In this document: positions 26,147 to 34,799 of the stretch, piece after piece
Numbering within the stretch: the first letter of the stretch is position 1
Layout: each line of letters opens with the position of its first letter
DNA from: Mesorhizobium sp. STM 4661
GTDB lineage: Bacteria; Pseudomonadota; Alphaproteobacteria; Rhizobiales; Rhizobiaceae
DNA length: 64,000 nucleotides
Assembly: GCF_000359125.1 (NCBI RefSeq)
Contig: NZ_CAAF010000008.1
Location: 1 to 64,000, forward strand
Direction: 5' to 3'
Position numbers and translations under genes: made by a program
Notes under the pieces: generated by a model
What the model saw: the letters and a program-made list of their open reading frames with translations, nothing else
Told to the model about the DNA's origin: nothing
Database searches by the model: none

Positions 26147-27133
26147 TTACGCAGCAGCCATGATTTCCGCATAGGCAGCGAAATCGACATTGCCGCCTGA
26201 CAGCACCACGGCGACGCATTTGCCTGTCAGCTCGATCTTGCCCGAAGCAAGTGCTGCCAGGCCAACGCAGCCGCCGGGCTCGACCACCAGCTTGAGATGG
26301 GCCATGGCGTCGCGCATGGCCTGTCGCGTCGCGTCGTCGGAGACGGCGATGCCGCCGGCAAGGTTCCTGCGGTTGATCTCGAAGGTGATCGCGCCCGGTT
26401 CGGCGACGAGCAGGGCATCGCAGATCGAAGCGTGGCCGGGCTCGTTCGCGACCCTGGCGCCCCTGGCCAGCGAGCGGCTGGTGTCGTCGAAATGCTCGGG
26501 TTCCACAGCCCAGACCGAGGTGCCCGGCGAGGCATCCTTGACGGCGATCGAAATGCCGCTGCTCAAGCCGCCGCCACCACAGGGGATGACGACCGCGTCG
26601 AGGCTGACGCCCAGCGCTTTTGCCTGGCGCATCAGCTCAAGACCGATCGTGCCCTGGCCGGCGATGATGGCCGGATCGTCGTAGGGCGGCACCAGGACCA
26701 TGCCTTTTTCCACGTAAGGGCGGACGACGGCCGCGCGATCCTCGCGGAAACGGTCGAATGAGACCACCTCCGCCCCCATCTTGCGGACATTGCCGATTTT
26801 CATCGCCGGCGCGTCGGCCGGCATGGCGATCACCGCTTTGACGCCGAACATCTGAGCCGAGGCGGCGACGCCTTGCGCATGGTTGCCCGAGGAGAAGGCG
26901 ACGACTCCGCGGCTGCGTTCCTCGGCCGTAAGCAAGGACAGCTTGTTGTAGGCGCCGCGGAACTTGAACGAGCCGGTGCGCTGCAATGTCTCCGGCTTGA
27001 ACAGGATGCGGCCGCCAAAGCGCTTGTTGATGTCAGGCGATTCGATCAGCGGCGTTTCGACGATCAGGCCGGAGAGGCGCGCCGCGGCGGCGCGGATGTC
27101 AGCGATGCCGGGGAGGGTGGCTGTGGTGGTCAT
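26147..27133 (-). CDS. Threonine/serine dehydratase, PLP-dependent
   Basis: 328 codons from the ATG at 27133, which has AGGAC upstream; the frame runs 13 codons further. The lysine that binds pyridoxal phosphate is in GSFKFRGAYNKL, the SSGNHAQG loop and the glycine-rich PCGGGGLSSG phosphate cup are present, and there is no C-terminal ACT regulatory domain. This is the short, catabolic form that converts threonine to 2-oxobutyrate and ammonia. Close relatives include serine racemase and hydroxyaspartate dehydratase, so the exact substrate is uncertain. It is monocistronic. Confidence 0.9.
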   Translation of the reverse strand: MTTTATLPGIADIRAAAARLSGLIVETPLIESPDINKRFGGRILFKPETLQRTGSFKFRGAYNKLSLLTAEERSRGVVAFSSGNHAQGVAASAQMFGVKAVIAMPADAPAMKIGNVRKMGAEVVSFDRFREDRAAVVRPYVEKGMVLVPPYDDPAIIAGQGTIGLELMRQAKALGVSLDAVVIPCGGGGLSSGISIAVKDASPGTSVWAVEPEHFDDTSRSLARGARVANEPGHASICDALLVAEPGAITFEINRRNLAGGIAVSDDATRQAMRDAMAHLKLVVEPGGCVGLAALASGKIELTGKCVAVVLSGGNVDFAAYAEIMAAA

Positions 27134-27265
27134 GGCGAGGTCCTGCGGAAATGGGAACGCCGCATGGTGCACGGAAAGCGAGGCAGTGCACCACAGAAAA
27201 AATGTGTCGGTTACAATGTTTGGCGGTTAAAGACGAGATGCAAGTGTCGCCACCGCCCCGGCCGT

Positions 27266-27426
27266 CACGCCCCCCTCTGCCCTGCCGGGCATCTCCCCCT
27301 CAAGGGGGGAGATCGGCTGTCATCTTCGCTCTCGTCAATCTCCAACGCCGAAAGCGAGGCGGGACGGCGATGCTGCTAATCTCCCCCCTCGAGGGGGAGA
27401 TGTCCGGGAGGACAGAGGGGGGCGCT
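27266..27426. repeat. 160-bp paired palindromic element
   Basis: A left arm (GCCCCCCTCTGCCCTGCCGG then CATCTCCCCCTCAAGGGGGG) is followed by a spacer of about 60 bases and an inverted right arm (AATCTCCCCCCTCGAGGGGG then TGTCC and GGACAGAGGGGGGC). Total length is about 161 bases, the same as at least three other copies in this window. The spacer contains a CTCGTCAATCTCCAACG segment similar to those of the other copies. No gene. Confidence 0.8.
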
Positions 27427-27492
27427 GTCCCGCCGGCATCTCGTAGGTTCTACACCACCGCAGGGCTCGGAAGGTGGCCTGCGGCCGGCCGC

Positions 27493-27816
27493 TCACCCCA
27501 GCAACGTCTTCTGCCGCTTGTTACCACCGAGCTTGCGCCAGGTGTTGAAGCGATGGGTGGCGGCGGCGAAGGAAATCTTCATCTGCTGGGCGACCGAATA
27601 GCGCGACTTGCCTTCGTCGAACATGCGGTAGCAGCATTCGGCGCCCTCCTCGGTCAGCTTGCCGTCGGGGGCCTTGTTGTGCGGATTGGCGGGGTCGAAT
27701 TTTTCCACCTGCTGTTCGACCAGACCCTTCAGCCGCTGCAGGTCGGCCTCGATGCTGGCGATGAGGTCGAGAACGGGTTTCGGGTCGAATGCATGTGGGT
27801 GCTGTTTTGCCGGCAT
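27493..27816 (-). CDS. Small conserved-looking protein of unknown function
   Basis: 107 codons from an ATG with AAGGA eight bases upstream. The N-terminal half is helical (VLDLIASIEADLQRLKGLVEQQVEKF) and the C-terminal half, EGAECCYRMFDEGKSRYSVAQQMKISFAAATHRFNTWRKLGG, could be a helix-turn-helix recognising DNA, with a basic tail. There is no signal peptide. It stands alone, upstream of the Irr-regulated mbfA on the other strand. Function not recognised. Confidence 0.75.
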   Translation of the reverse strand: MPAKQHPHAFDPKPVLDLIASIEADLQRLKGLVEQQVEKFDPANPHNKAPDGKLTEEGAECCYRMFDEGKSRYSVAQQMKISFAAATHRFNTWRKLGGNKRQKTLLG

Positions 27817-27975
27817 CTGCGGATTCCTTTCTCTTTGTTTGGGATCTCTCTTGGCTTAGGTTTAGCTATATAGGCGGACATTCGCCAATAATGAAGGGCG
27901 CGTTGAGGATTCCCGGAGTCAATAATTTTGAACGTTCCGGCGAAGTGTGTGATTGACCAACCGCGCACCAAACCT

Positions 27976-27998
27976 TAGTTTAGAATTATTCTAAACTA
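27976..27998. promoter_or_regulatory. Irr-type iron control element in front of mbfA
   Basis: A perfect 23-base palindrome, arms TAGTTTAGAA and TTCTAAACTA around TTA, ends 13 bases before the mbfA start codon. It matches the TTTAGAA-N3-TTCTAAA form of the iron control element bound by Irr in Rhizobiales. At this position Irr would block transcription when iron is low and release it when iron is high, as described for mbfA in related bacteria. Confidence 0.85.
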
Positions 27999-28011
27999 GG
28001 GTGACTTTCTC

Positions 28012-28995
28012 ATGCTTTCCCGTGTTTTCGGCTTTGGCCGCCGACCCTTCGAATCGCTGTCGGAACAGGAGATCCTGGCGCTCGCCATTTCGTCCGAGGA
28101 GGATGACGGTCGCATCTACCGTGCCTATGCCGACGGGCTGGCGGAGAGCTTTCCGCAATCGGCGAAGGTGTTCGAGGCGATGGCGGAGGAAGAGGACGGC
28201 CATCGCGATGCGCTGATCGAGCTCTATCGCAAGCGTTTCGGCGAGCGCATCCCCTTGATCCGGCGCGAGCATGTGAAGGGCTATTACGAACGCAAGCCCG
28301 ACTGGCTGGTGAGGCCGCTCGGCATCGCAGCCGTGCGCCGGCAGGCCGAGGCGATGGAGCGGCAGGCCTATCTGTTCTATGTCGAGGCGGCCAAACGCAC
28401 CAGCGATGCCTCGACCAGAAAGCTGCTCGACGATCTGGCGGCCGCCGAACAGGGCCATGAGAGTTCGGCCCATCAGCTGGAGCAGAAACATGTGCCGGGC
28501 GAGGTCAAGGACGAGGAGGCGAGCGCCGAGCAGCGCCAGTTCATCCTGACCTATGTGCAGCCGGGACTGGCCGGGCTGATGGACGGGTCGGTGTCGACGC
28601 TGGCGCCGATCTTTGCCGCCGCGTTTGCCACGCATGATACATGGCAGACGCTTCTGGTCGGGCTTGCCGCCTCGATCGGCGCCGGCATCTCGATGGGTTT
28701 CACCGAAGTCGCTTCCGACGACGGCAAATTGTCGGGCCGCGGCTCGCCGGTGAAGCGCGGGCTGACCGTCGGCATCATGACGACCTTGGGCGGACTGGGC
28801 CACGCGCTGCCCTATCTCATACCGCAATTCTGGACGGCGACGGCTGTCGCCGCGGTGGTGGTGTTCTTCGAACTGTGGGCCATCGCCTTCGTGCAGAACC
28901 GCTACATGCAGACGCCGTTCCTGCGCGCCGCCTTCCAGGTGGTGCTGGGCGGCGCATTGGTGTTCGCGGCAGGAGTGCTGATCGGCAATGCGTAG
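28012..28995 (+). CDS. mbfA: Membrane-bound ferritin MbfA, iron exporter
   Basis: 327 codons. The N-terminal 170 residues form an erythrin/ferritin-like di-iron domain with paired carboxylate motifs (SEEDDGRIYRAY, EEEDGHRDAL, EAMERQAYLFY, AAEQGHESSAH). The C-terminal part is a VIT1-like membrane domain (LAGLMDGSVSTLAPIFAAAF, GISMGFTEVASDDG, three to four further helices). In Bradyrhizobium and Agrobacterium this protein exports iron from the cell and protects against iron and peroxide stress under low pH. The Irr box just upstream supports the same iron-responsive control. AGGGTGA precedes the ATG at seven bases. Confidence 0.94.
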   Translation: MLSRVFGFGRRPFESLSEQEILALAISSEEDDGRIYRAYADGLAESFPQSAKVFEAMAEEEDGHRDALIELYRKRFGERIPLIRREHVKGYYERKPDWLVRPLGIAAVRRQAEAMERQAYLFYVEAAKRTSDASTRKLLDDLAAAEQGHESSAHQLEQKHVPGEVKDEEASAEQRQFILTYVQPGLAGLMDGSVSTLAPIFAAAFATHDTWQTLLVGLAASIGAGISMGFTEVASDDGKLSGRGSPVKRGLTVGIMTTLGGLGHALPYLIPQFWTATAVAAVVVFFELWAIAFVQNRYMQTPFLRAAFQVVLGGALVFAAGVLIGNA

Positions 28996-29001
28996 CGAGC
29001 C

Positions 29002-29346
29002 CTACCCATGCAACGCCCGGCTATCCGCCGGCGCTTCGGCGCGCTCGGTCAGGCCGTAGTCGCGCAGGACATGGGCAATGCGCAAACGGTAGCCGGCAAC
29101 GATACCGCCGCGGCCGGCCTTCTGCGCCTGCCGGTGCTCCTCGGTGTCGCGCCCGGCTTTCACCGCCTCCTCGTCGCGCCAGAACGACAGCGACAGGATC
29201 TTGTCCGGGTCGACAAGGCTCTGGAAACGCTCGATCGAGATGAAGCCGTCGATGCCGTCGAGCAACGGCCGCAGTTCGGCGGCGAAGCCGAGATAGGCAT
29301 CCCGCCGGCCCGCCGCCGGCTCGACCTCGAAGATGACGGCGATCAC
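29002..29346 (-). CDS. Antibiotic-biosynthesis-monooxygenase (ABM) domain protein
   Basis: 114 codons. A single ABM/dimeric alpha-beta barrel domain: MIAVIFEVEPAAGRRDAYLG, then GFISIERFQSL, KILSLSFWRDEEAVKAGRD and HRQAQKAGRGGIVAGYRLRI. Such small proteins act as cofactor-free monooxygenases or isomerases, or simply as binding folds. The start overlaps the stop of the NIPSNAP gene by ATGA, so the two are coupled. It converges with mbfA, with only six bases between the stops. Confidence 0.88.
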   Translation of the reverse strand: MIAVIFEVEPAAGRRDAYLGFAAELRPLLDGIDGFISIERFQSLVDPDKILSLSFWRDEEAVKAGRDTEEHRQAQKAGRGGIVAGYRLRIAHVLRDYGLTERAEAPADSRALHG

Positions 29347-29729
29347 GGCTTGATCTTTCCTTCAGGCATGATCTCGGTCTGAAAAGTCTGCAACTTCTGG
29401 GGATCATGCCTCGGCGCATGCGGCCCGGAAGCCAGCTTCAGGAACATGCGATCCTCCTTCAGGATGAATTTCTCACGCCGGGCGAATTCGTAGTTCGCCT
29501 TGCCGGCGGGATCGGCAGCCAGCCGGGCGCGATAGGCTTCGTAAGCCGCGAGGCTGTCGATATTGTAGGCGGCATAAGCGGTGGTGGCCGAGCCTTCATG
29601 CGGCGCGAAATAACCGATCAGGTCGGCGCCGCAGCGCGGGATGACCTGGCCCCAGTTGCGGGCATATTCCTCGAACGCCGCCTTGCCGAACGGGTCGATC
29701 TCGTAGCGGATGAAGCATGTGATGGTCAT
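29343..29729 (-). CDS. NIPSNAP-family protein
   Basis: 128 codons from the ATG at 29729 with GGGAGA upstream. The product starts MTITCFIRYEIDPFGKAAFE and continues YARNWGQVIPRCGADLIGYF, APHEGSATTAYAAYNIDSLA and REKFILKEDRMFLKL, the NIPSNAP-type dimeric alpha-beta barrel. The biochemical role of bacterial members is not established. It is coupled to the ABM gene downstream and sits close to a DUF1127 gene upstream, all divergent from an ArsR-type regulator that may control them. Confidence 0.88.
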   Translation of the reverse strand: MTITCFIRYEIDPFGKAAFEEYARNWGQVIPRCGADLIGYFAPHEGSATTAYAAYNIDSLAAYEAYRARLAADPAGKANYEFARREKFILKEDRMFLKLASGPHAPRHDPQKLQTFQTEIMPEGKIKP

Positions 29730-29825
29730 TTTCGTCTCCCTTGACGGTGGATGTTGTGTGCATTGACAGTTCGATCGGGGTCGAAACGTTCCGGGGGTCG
29801 CTGTGCTAGGCAACCTCTTTGCCGG

Positions 29826-30047
29826 TTACGTTTGCCAGAAGGACTTCGCGCATTCGCGGCGCACGTCCTCTCGTGTCAGGCCGAGGTCGCGCAGAAGGTG
29901 TTCGTCGATCCCGGCGAGGTCGAGGCGCTGCAGATGGCGATCGTACCAGCGCGCCGCGAGCCGCAAGCGCAACCGGCGCAGGAACGGGAACGGCAGGCGA
30001 GCGACAGGGTTGACGGATGCAGGGGGCGAAGCGGTTGTTGCGGTCAT
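29826..30047 (-). CDS. DUF1127 small basic protein
   Basis: 73 codons with GGAGACGACG before the ATG. The C-terminal half shows the DUF1127 pattern, RWYDRHLQRLDLAGIDEHLLRDLGLTREDVRRE, preceded by an Arg/Leu-rich helix. Related proteins in Agrobacterium and Rhodobacter affect RNA turnover and phosphate or carbon metabolism through this domain. It is the gene nearest the divergent arsR-like regulator, with about 70 bases between the starts, so shared control is likely. Confidence 0.9.
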   Translation of the reverse strand: MTATTASPPASVNPVARLPFPFLRRLRLRLAARWYDRHLQRLDLAGIDEHLLRDLGLTREDVRRECAKSFWQT

Positions 30048-30115
30048 CGTCGTCTCCTTGATCTGCCCGGAGAATAATGGTTATCTGACGAGAATGCTTC
30101 GATGAGGAACGAACT

Positions 30116-30790
30116 ATGCGTGAAGGACCCGACATAGCCCGCATCGCCAGCCTGGTCGGCGATCCGGCGCGGGCAAACATGCTCTCCGCACTGATGGGCG
30201 GCACGGCGCTGACGGCGAGCGAACTGGCGCTGGAAGCTGGCGTTTCGTTGCCGACCGCAAGCTCGCATCTGTCGAAACTGATGGAGGGCGGGCTGCTGAC
30301 GCTGGCGAGCCAGGGGCGGCATCGTTATTACGGCCTCGCCGGGCCGCAGGTGGCTGGCATGATCGAAGCCATCACCGGTGTTGCCGCTTCCGTCGGACCG
30401 CAACGTGTGCGGCCGGGACCGCGGGACGCGGCCATGCGCGTGGCGCGGGTGTGCTACGATCACCTCGCCGGCGAACAGGCGGTGGCGATGCTGGACCGTC
30501 TCATCGACAAAAAGCTGCTCTTGCGCGAGGACAAGGAGATCAGGCTTGCGCCGGCGGCCGCGTCACATTTCGCCGCGATCGGCATTTCTGTCGATGCCAG
30601 GCCGCGGCGGCCGGTGTGCCGAGCCTGCCTCGACTGGAGCGTGCGGCGCTCGCATCTGGCCGGCACGCTGGGCGCAGCCATCCTGGACAAGATCCTCGCC
30701 GAAAAATGGGCAAGGCGCGAGAAGGACAGCCGCGCGGTGGTGTTTTCGCCGGCGGGCAGGCAGGCGTTCGAGAAGGTGTTTCTGGCGTAG
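30116..30790 (+). CDS. ArsR-family winged-helix regulator
   Basis: 224 codons. The N-terminal domain is ArsR-like: LVGDPARANMLSALMGGTAL, TASELALEAGVSLPTASSHLSKLMEGGLL and the wing RHRYYGLAG. The extra C-terminal half (about 110 residues, with RVCYDHLAGEQAVAMLDRLI and PVCRACLDWSVRRSHLAGTLGAAIL) is found in a subgroup of longer ArsR proteins. The closely spaced cysteines (VCRAC) could bind a metal or sense redox state. It is divergent from the DUF1127-NIPSNAP-ABM cluster. Confidence 0.9.
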   Translation: MREGPDIARIASLVGDPARANMLSALMGGTALTASELALEAGVSLPTASSHLSKLMEGGLLTLASQGRHRYYGLAGPQVAGMIEAITGVAASVGPQRVRPGPRDAAMRVARVCYDHLAGEQAVAMLDRLIDKKLLLREDKEIRLAPAAASHFAAIGISVDARPRRPVCRACLDWSVRRSHLAGTLGAAILDKILAEKWARREKDSRAVVFSPAGRQAFEKVFLA

Positions 30791-30810
30791 TTTGCCGGGC
30801 GCTGATCTGG

Positions 30811-30838
30811 CGATGTCGGCAGGCCAGAGGGGGGTGGG
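30811..30838. repeat. Truncated palindromic repeat arm
   Basis: GATGTCGGCAGGCCAGAGGG followed by GGG is the outer half of one right arm of the 160-bp element family, without its partner. The remaining bases up to the ligD stop hold no gene. Confidence 0.6.
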
Positions 30839-30903
30839 AAGGATCGCTACGTCTGCCATTCGGCCAACGCCGCATCCGAAGGTCTTCACTCCGTCTTTGT
30901 GAA

Positions 30904-33423
30904 TCACCCCCGCTTCAGCACCTTGCCCATCTTGAAGAAATCTTCCCACGGATCGGCCTCGGCTAGCCGCTTCAGCGTCGTCTTGTCACCGATCGGAAAA
31001 GCATTTGGCGCCAGCCCGGCCTCGATTTCCGGCCAGGTCACCGGCATCGATACCGTCGCCCCCTTCTTGGCTCGCGACGAATAGGGCGCGACCGTTGTCG
31101 AGCCGCGGCCGTTGCGCAGATAGTCGACGAAGATCTTTCCCGTGCGCGCCTTCTTCGACAGCGTCGCCGTGTAGCGCTCGGGTGCCGCCTGCTCCAGCGC
31201 GCGGGCGAAATCATGGGCGAAGGTCTTCACCGCGTCCCAATCCGCCGATGGTTTCAGCGGCACGACGACATGGTAGCCCTTGCCGCCCGATGTCTTGACG
31301 AAATTCGGCAGCGACAGCCCGTCGAGCTGGCCGTGAATGTCGAGCGCCGCCGCGCGCACCGCCTTGACGTCGACGCCTTCGTCCGGATCGAGGTCGAAGA
31401 CGATCTGGTCGGGCTTCTCCAGCTCGTCGACAGTGCAGCCCCAGATGTGGATCTCGACCACGCCATACTGGACCAGGGCAGCGACGCCGTCGAAATCCCC
31501 GATGAACAATATCTCCTCGCCATCCGTCGGATCCTTCATCCTGGCGATCTTGTCATGCATGCCGGCCGATGCATGCTTCTGGAAGAAGCGCGGGCCGCCA
31601 ATGCCGTCCGGCGCCCGCACCAGGCTGAGCGGCCGGTTGACGATGAATTTTTCCATGCGCGGCCAGACCAGGGCGTAGTGATCGAGCAGACCCTGCTTCG
31701 ATATTTTTTCCTCCGGCCACAAAAGCTTGTCCGGATGGGAGAGCTTGACTGTGGTTTTCACCGCCCCCGTGGATTTCGCGGCGGCGGGCTTCGCCTTCTC
31801 TGCCTTGTCTTTGGTCGCTGCCTTGCCTGTCGATGCTTTCGGCTTTTCCTGCACGACTTCCTCCGCCGGCTTGTCCTCGCGCAATCCCTGGAACGAGGCA
31901 TGACGTATTATACGGTCCGAGGTCCAGCTGCGGAATTCCACTTCGCCGACCAGCTCCGGCTTCACCCAGGCCAGTCCCTTGCCCTTCGGCACGGCGGCAG
32001 CGAAGGGTGAGGCCGTCGCCTTCAGCGCATCGAGCCTTTTCTTCAGATCCGCAGCGGTTTTGACCGAAAAGCCGGTGCCGACCCGGCCGGCATAGTGCAG
32101 CTTGCCACGCTCGTGATAACCGACCAGCAGCGAGCGCAGGCCACGTCCGGTCTTGTCCGACGGCAGATAGCCGCCGATGACGAATTCCTGGCGCGACGTG
32201 CATTTCGACTTCACCCAGGTGAGACCACGACCGCTGCGATAGGGCGCGTCGGCGCGCTTGGAGACGATGCCCTCCAGTCCCATGCGGCACGCATGCTGCA
32301 ACATGACCTTGCCGGGCTCGGCGAAATGATCGCTGAAGCGGACCGCCGGATTGTCCGGCTGCTTGCCGAGCAATTCCTGCAAGGCCTGCTTGCGCTCGAC
32401 CAGCGGCTCGGCGCGCAGGTCCTCGCCGTCAAGCCGCATCAGGTCGAAGACGTAGTAGAGAAAACGGTTGGTGCGGCGCGTCGACAGATCCGCCTGCAGC
32501 AGCGCGAAGGAAGAAACACCGCTGTCGGCGAGCACGACGATCTCGCCGTCGATGATGGCGTCGGTGCATTTCAGACGCCCGAGTTCCGCGACGATCTCGC
32601 CGCCGAATTTCCCGGTCCAGTCGAGACCGGTGCGGGTCAGCAGCCGCACTTCGGTGCCGGCAAGCTGCGCCTGCATGCGATAGCCGTCGAACTTCACCTC
32701 GTGCAGCCATTCCTCGCCGGCAGGGGCATCCCTCTCCAGCGTCGCAAGGCATGGTTCGATGAAGTCGAGCCGCTTCGCTGCCTTGGCCTTCTTACCGGCC
32801 GCCGGTTTGTTTGAATGCCAGACCTTCGGCTTCCTGCCGTCGGCGGTCTTGCCTTCCGCGACCTCTTCGATCGTCAGGCCCGACTTCGCCGATTGCGGCG
32901 CCTCTTCAAGGATGTCCTCACCGGGGCGGGCCGCGGCATCGTCGGATTTGATCAGCAGCCAGTTGTCGCGCTTTTCGCCGGAACGCGGCTTCAGCCGCAC
33001 CAGATGCCAGACGCCATGCAGTTTGTGGCCCTTGAGTTCGAAGCTGATATGGCCTTTCTTCATCGCCTTGGCCGGGTCGCTCTCCGGCGTCCAGGTGCCC
33101 TCGTCCCAGACGATGACGGTGCCACCGCCATATTCGCCCTTGGGAATGGTGCCCTCGAAGGGCGCATAGTCGATCGGGTGGTCCTCGACATGCACGGCAA
33201 GCCGCTTCTCATGTGGGTCGAGGCTCGGGCCACGCGTTACCGCCCAGCTCCACAGCACGCCGTCATGTTCGAGGCGAAGGTCGTAGTGCAGCCTCGTGGC
33301 GGCATGCTTTTGGATAACGAAGATGCCGCCCGCCTTGCCTTTGCCGCCGCGTGAGACCTTGCCGGCCGGTTCCGCCGTTTTCCTGAAATCGCGCTTGGCG
33401 TGATATTGTTCGAGGCCGGCCAT
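30904..33423 (-). CDS. ligD: Multifunctional DNA ligase D for non-homologous end joining
   Basis: 839 codons with the three LigD modules in Rhizobiales order. Residues about 30-190 are the 3'-phosphoesterase (FVIQKHAATRLHYDLRLEHD, with the metal-binding His/Asp). About 220-540 is the ATP-dependent ligase, with the adenylated lysine in EVKFDGYRM (K244). About 570-839 is the primase-like polymerase, with DLDPDEG metal ligands and SGGKGYHVVV. It trims, fills and seals double-strand breaks together with Ku, whose gene lies nine bases upstream on the same strand. The linker region 540-570 is Lys/Ala/Pro-rich. Confidence 0.97.
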   Translation of the reverse strand: MAGLEQYHAKRDFRKTAEPAGKVSRGGKGKAGGIFVIQKHAATRLHYDLRLEHDGVLWSWAVTRGPSLDPHEKRLAVHVEDHPIDYAPFEGTIPKGEYGGGTVIVWDEGTWTPESDPAKAMKKGHISFELKGHKLHGVWHLVRLKPRSGEKRDNWLLIKSDDAAARPGEDILEEAPQSAKSGLTIEEVAEGKTADGRKPKVWHSNKPAAGKKAKAAKRLDFIEPCLATLERDAPAGEEWLHEVKFDGYRMQAQLAGTEVRLLTRTGLDWTGKFGGEIVAELGRLKCTDAIIDGEIVVLADSGVSSFALLQADLSTRRTNRFLYYVFDLMRLDGEDLRAEPLVERKQALQELLGKQPDNPAVRFSDHFAEPGKVMLQHACRMGLEGIVSKRADAPYRSGRGLTWVKSKCTSRQEFVIGGYLPSDKTGRGLRSLLVGYHERGKLHYAGRVGTGFSVKTAADLKKRLDALKATASPFAAAVPKGKGLAWVKPELVGEVEFRSWTSDRIIRHASFQGLREDKPAEEVVQEKPKASTGKAATKDKAEKAKPAAAKSTGAVKTTVKLSHPDKLLWPEEKISKQGLLDHYALVWPRMEKFIVNRPLSLVRAPDGIGGPRFFQKHASAGMHDKIARMKDPTDGEEILFIGDFDGVAALVQYGVVEIHIWGCTVDELEKPDQIVFDLDPDEGVDVKAVRAAALDIHGQLDGLSLPNFVKTSGGKGYHVVVPLKPSADWDAVKTFAHDFARALEQAAPERYTATLSKKARTGKIFVDYLRNGRGSTTVAPYSSRAKKGATVSMPVTWPEIEAGLAPNAFPIGDKTTLKRLAEADPWEDFFKMGKVLKRG

Positions 33424-33432
33424 GCCGAAATC

Positions 33433-34296
33433 CTACGCCGACTTGCGCCGGGCTGCGGCGGTTTTCGGCTTGGCCCGCTTCGCCTGCGATCTGGCCTTTG
33501 CCGGCGGCTTTGCCTGCTCGCCCGACGACAGGCTCTTCTTCAGCGCATCGAACAGATTGACCACGTTTGACGGCTTCGGCGCTGCCTTGGCTTTTGGCGC
33601 CTTCTTGCCGGCCTTCTTGGCGCGGATCAGTTCGAGCAGCGCATCCTCGTATTTGTCGTCGAATTTGGAAGGGTCGAACCTGGCTTTCTTCTTGTCAATG
33701 ATGTGCTCGGCCAGATCGATCATCTCATCGTCGGTCTTCGTCGCCTTGATGTCGTCGAAGACGCTGTCCGGCTGGCGCACCGTGTTGTCGTAGCGCAGCG
33801 TGGTCAGCACCATGCCCTTGCCCAGCGGCTCGACGACCACCGGCCGTTCCCGGCTGTAGAGCACGATGCGGGCCAGCCCCGCCATCTTCTTGGCAACCAT
33901 GGCGTCGCGGATGACGGCGAAGGCTTCCTCCGACACCTTGTCGGCCGGCGACACATAATAGGGCGTGTCGAGATAGATCTGCTGGATCGAGGTTTTTTCG
34001 ACGAACCCATCGAGGTTCATCGTATGAGAGGATTCGATCTGCACCGCCTCGATCTCGTCCTCCTCGACATGGACGAACGCGCCATCCTCGACCTCGTAGC
34101 CCTTGATCTCGTCGCCCTCTTCCAGCGGCTTGCCGGTCTCGGCATCGACATAGATGCGTTTCACCGTATTGCCGGTCTTGCGATTGAGGATGCGGAAGGA
34201 CACCTTTTCGGCTTGGGTGACGACATTGGTCAGTTCGATGGCGCAGGTCACCAGTGAAAGTTTCAGATAGCCTTTCCAGGCCGGGCGCGGCGCCAT
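33433..34296 (-). CDS. ku: Ku DNA end-binding protein
   Basis: 287 codons from the ATG at 34296, with GAGGGAG upstream; the frame is open a further 83 codons, but that part lacks family resemblance. The product starts APRPAWKGYLKLSLVTCAIE, the standard bacterial Ku N-terminus, with VKRIYVDAETGKPLEEGDEI in the beta-barrel ring and a Lys/Ala-rich C-terminal tail that recruits LigD and contacts DNA. It is co-transcribed with ligD. No other end-joining gene is nearby. Confidence 0.96.
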   Translation of the reverse strand: MAPRPAWKGYLKLSLVTCAIELTNVVTQAEKVSFRILNRKTGNTVKRIYVDAETGKPLEEGDEIKGYEVEDGAFVHVEEDEIEAVQIESSHTMNLDGFVEKTSIQQIYLDTPYYVSPADKVSEEAFAVIRDAMVAKKMAGLARIVLYSRERPVVVEPLGKGMVLTTLRYDNTVRQPDSVFDDIKATKTDDEMIDLAEHIIDKKKARFDPSKFDDKYEDALLELIRAKKAGKKAPKAKAAPKPSNVVNLFDALKKSLSSGEQAKPPAKARSQAKRAKPKTAAARRKSA

Positions 34297-34661
34297 GACG
34301 AACTCCCTCAGCGATGTGGGTTCAACCGAGAACGGACAGAGCCCATTCCGGTTCCGGCGACGCACGCGCGGCGAGACCGGATGCTTTTGGACCGCGCGCA
34401 CGGAAATTTCGCGACGCCGGCCGAAGTTGAAACAGAACCGCGCCTGAGCGACATCCAAACGAAACATATGTGATGCAAAAGTCACAGTGGGCGGAATGTC
34501 GACAAACAGCATGGAAAGACCCCGAATCAGCCGCATTCCAGCCACGAACCAGGGCGTTTCGGACCAAAAATTAACATCACGTTCACCGACTATTCACGCC
34601 TCGACGCTATGATGCCCGCAATTCGGAAGGGACATCCGAAATAGGGACAGGGACAGGTAAA

Positions 34662-34799
34662 ATGAACTTCTTGACGCACCTTATCGGCTATGCCGCCGCC
34701 ATCCGCGAATTCGTCGCGCCGACCTACCGGCCGGAGCGCTATTACATGCGCGGCCCAGGCCCGGCTTGCGCCCGTCGCGGCAGCTCGCTCGGCATTTAG
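34662..34799 (+). CDS. Possible 45-residue small protein
   Basis: An ATG at 34662 after ACAGGTAAA opens a 45-codon frame: NFLTHLIGYAAAIREFVAPT, then YRPERYYMRGPGP and an Arg-rich end. The amphipathic N-terminal helix and the Tyr/Arg/Pro-rich second half look like a real small protein, but length alone cannot prove it. The 34297-34661 stretch upstream, between ku and this ORF, shows no other gene; the ku promoter and perhaps one for this ORF must lie there. Confidence 0.35.
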   Translation: MNFLTHLIGYAAAIREFVAPTYRPERYYMRGPGPACARRGSSLGI

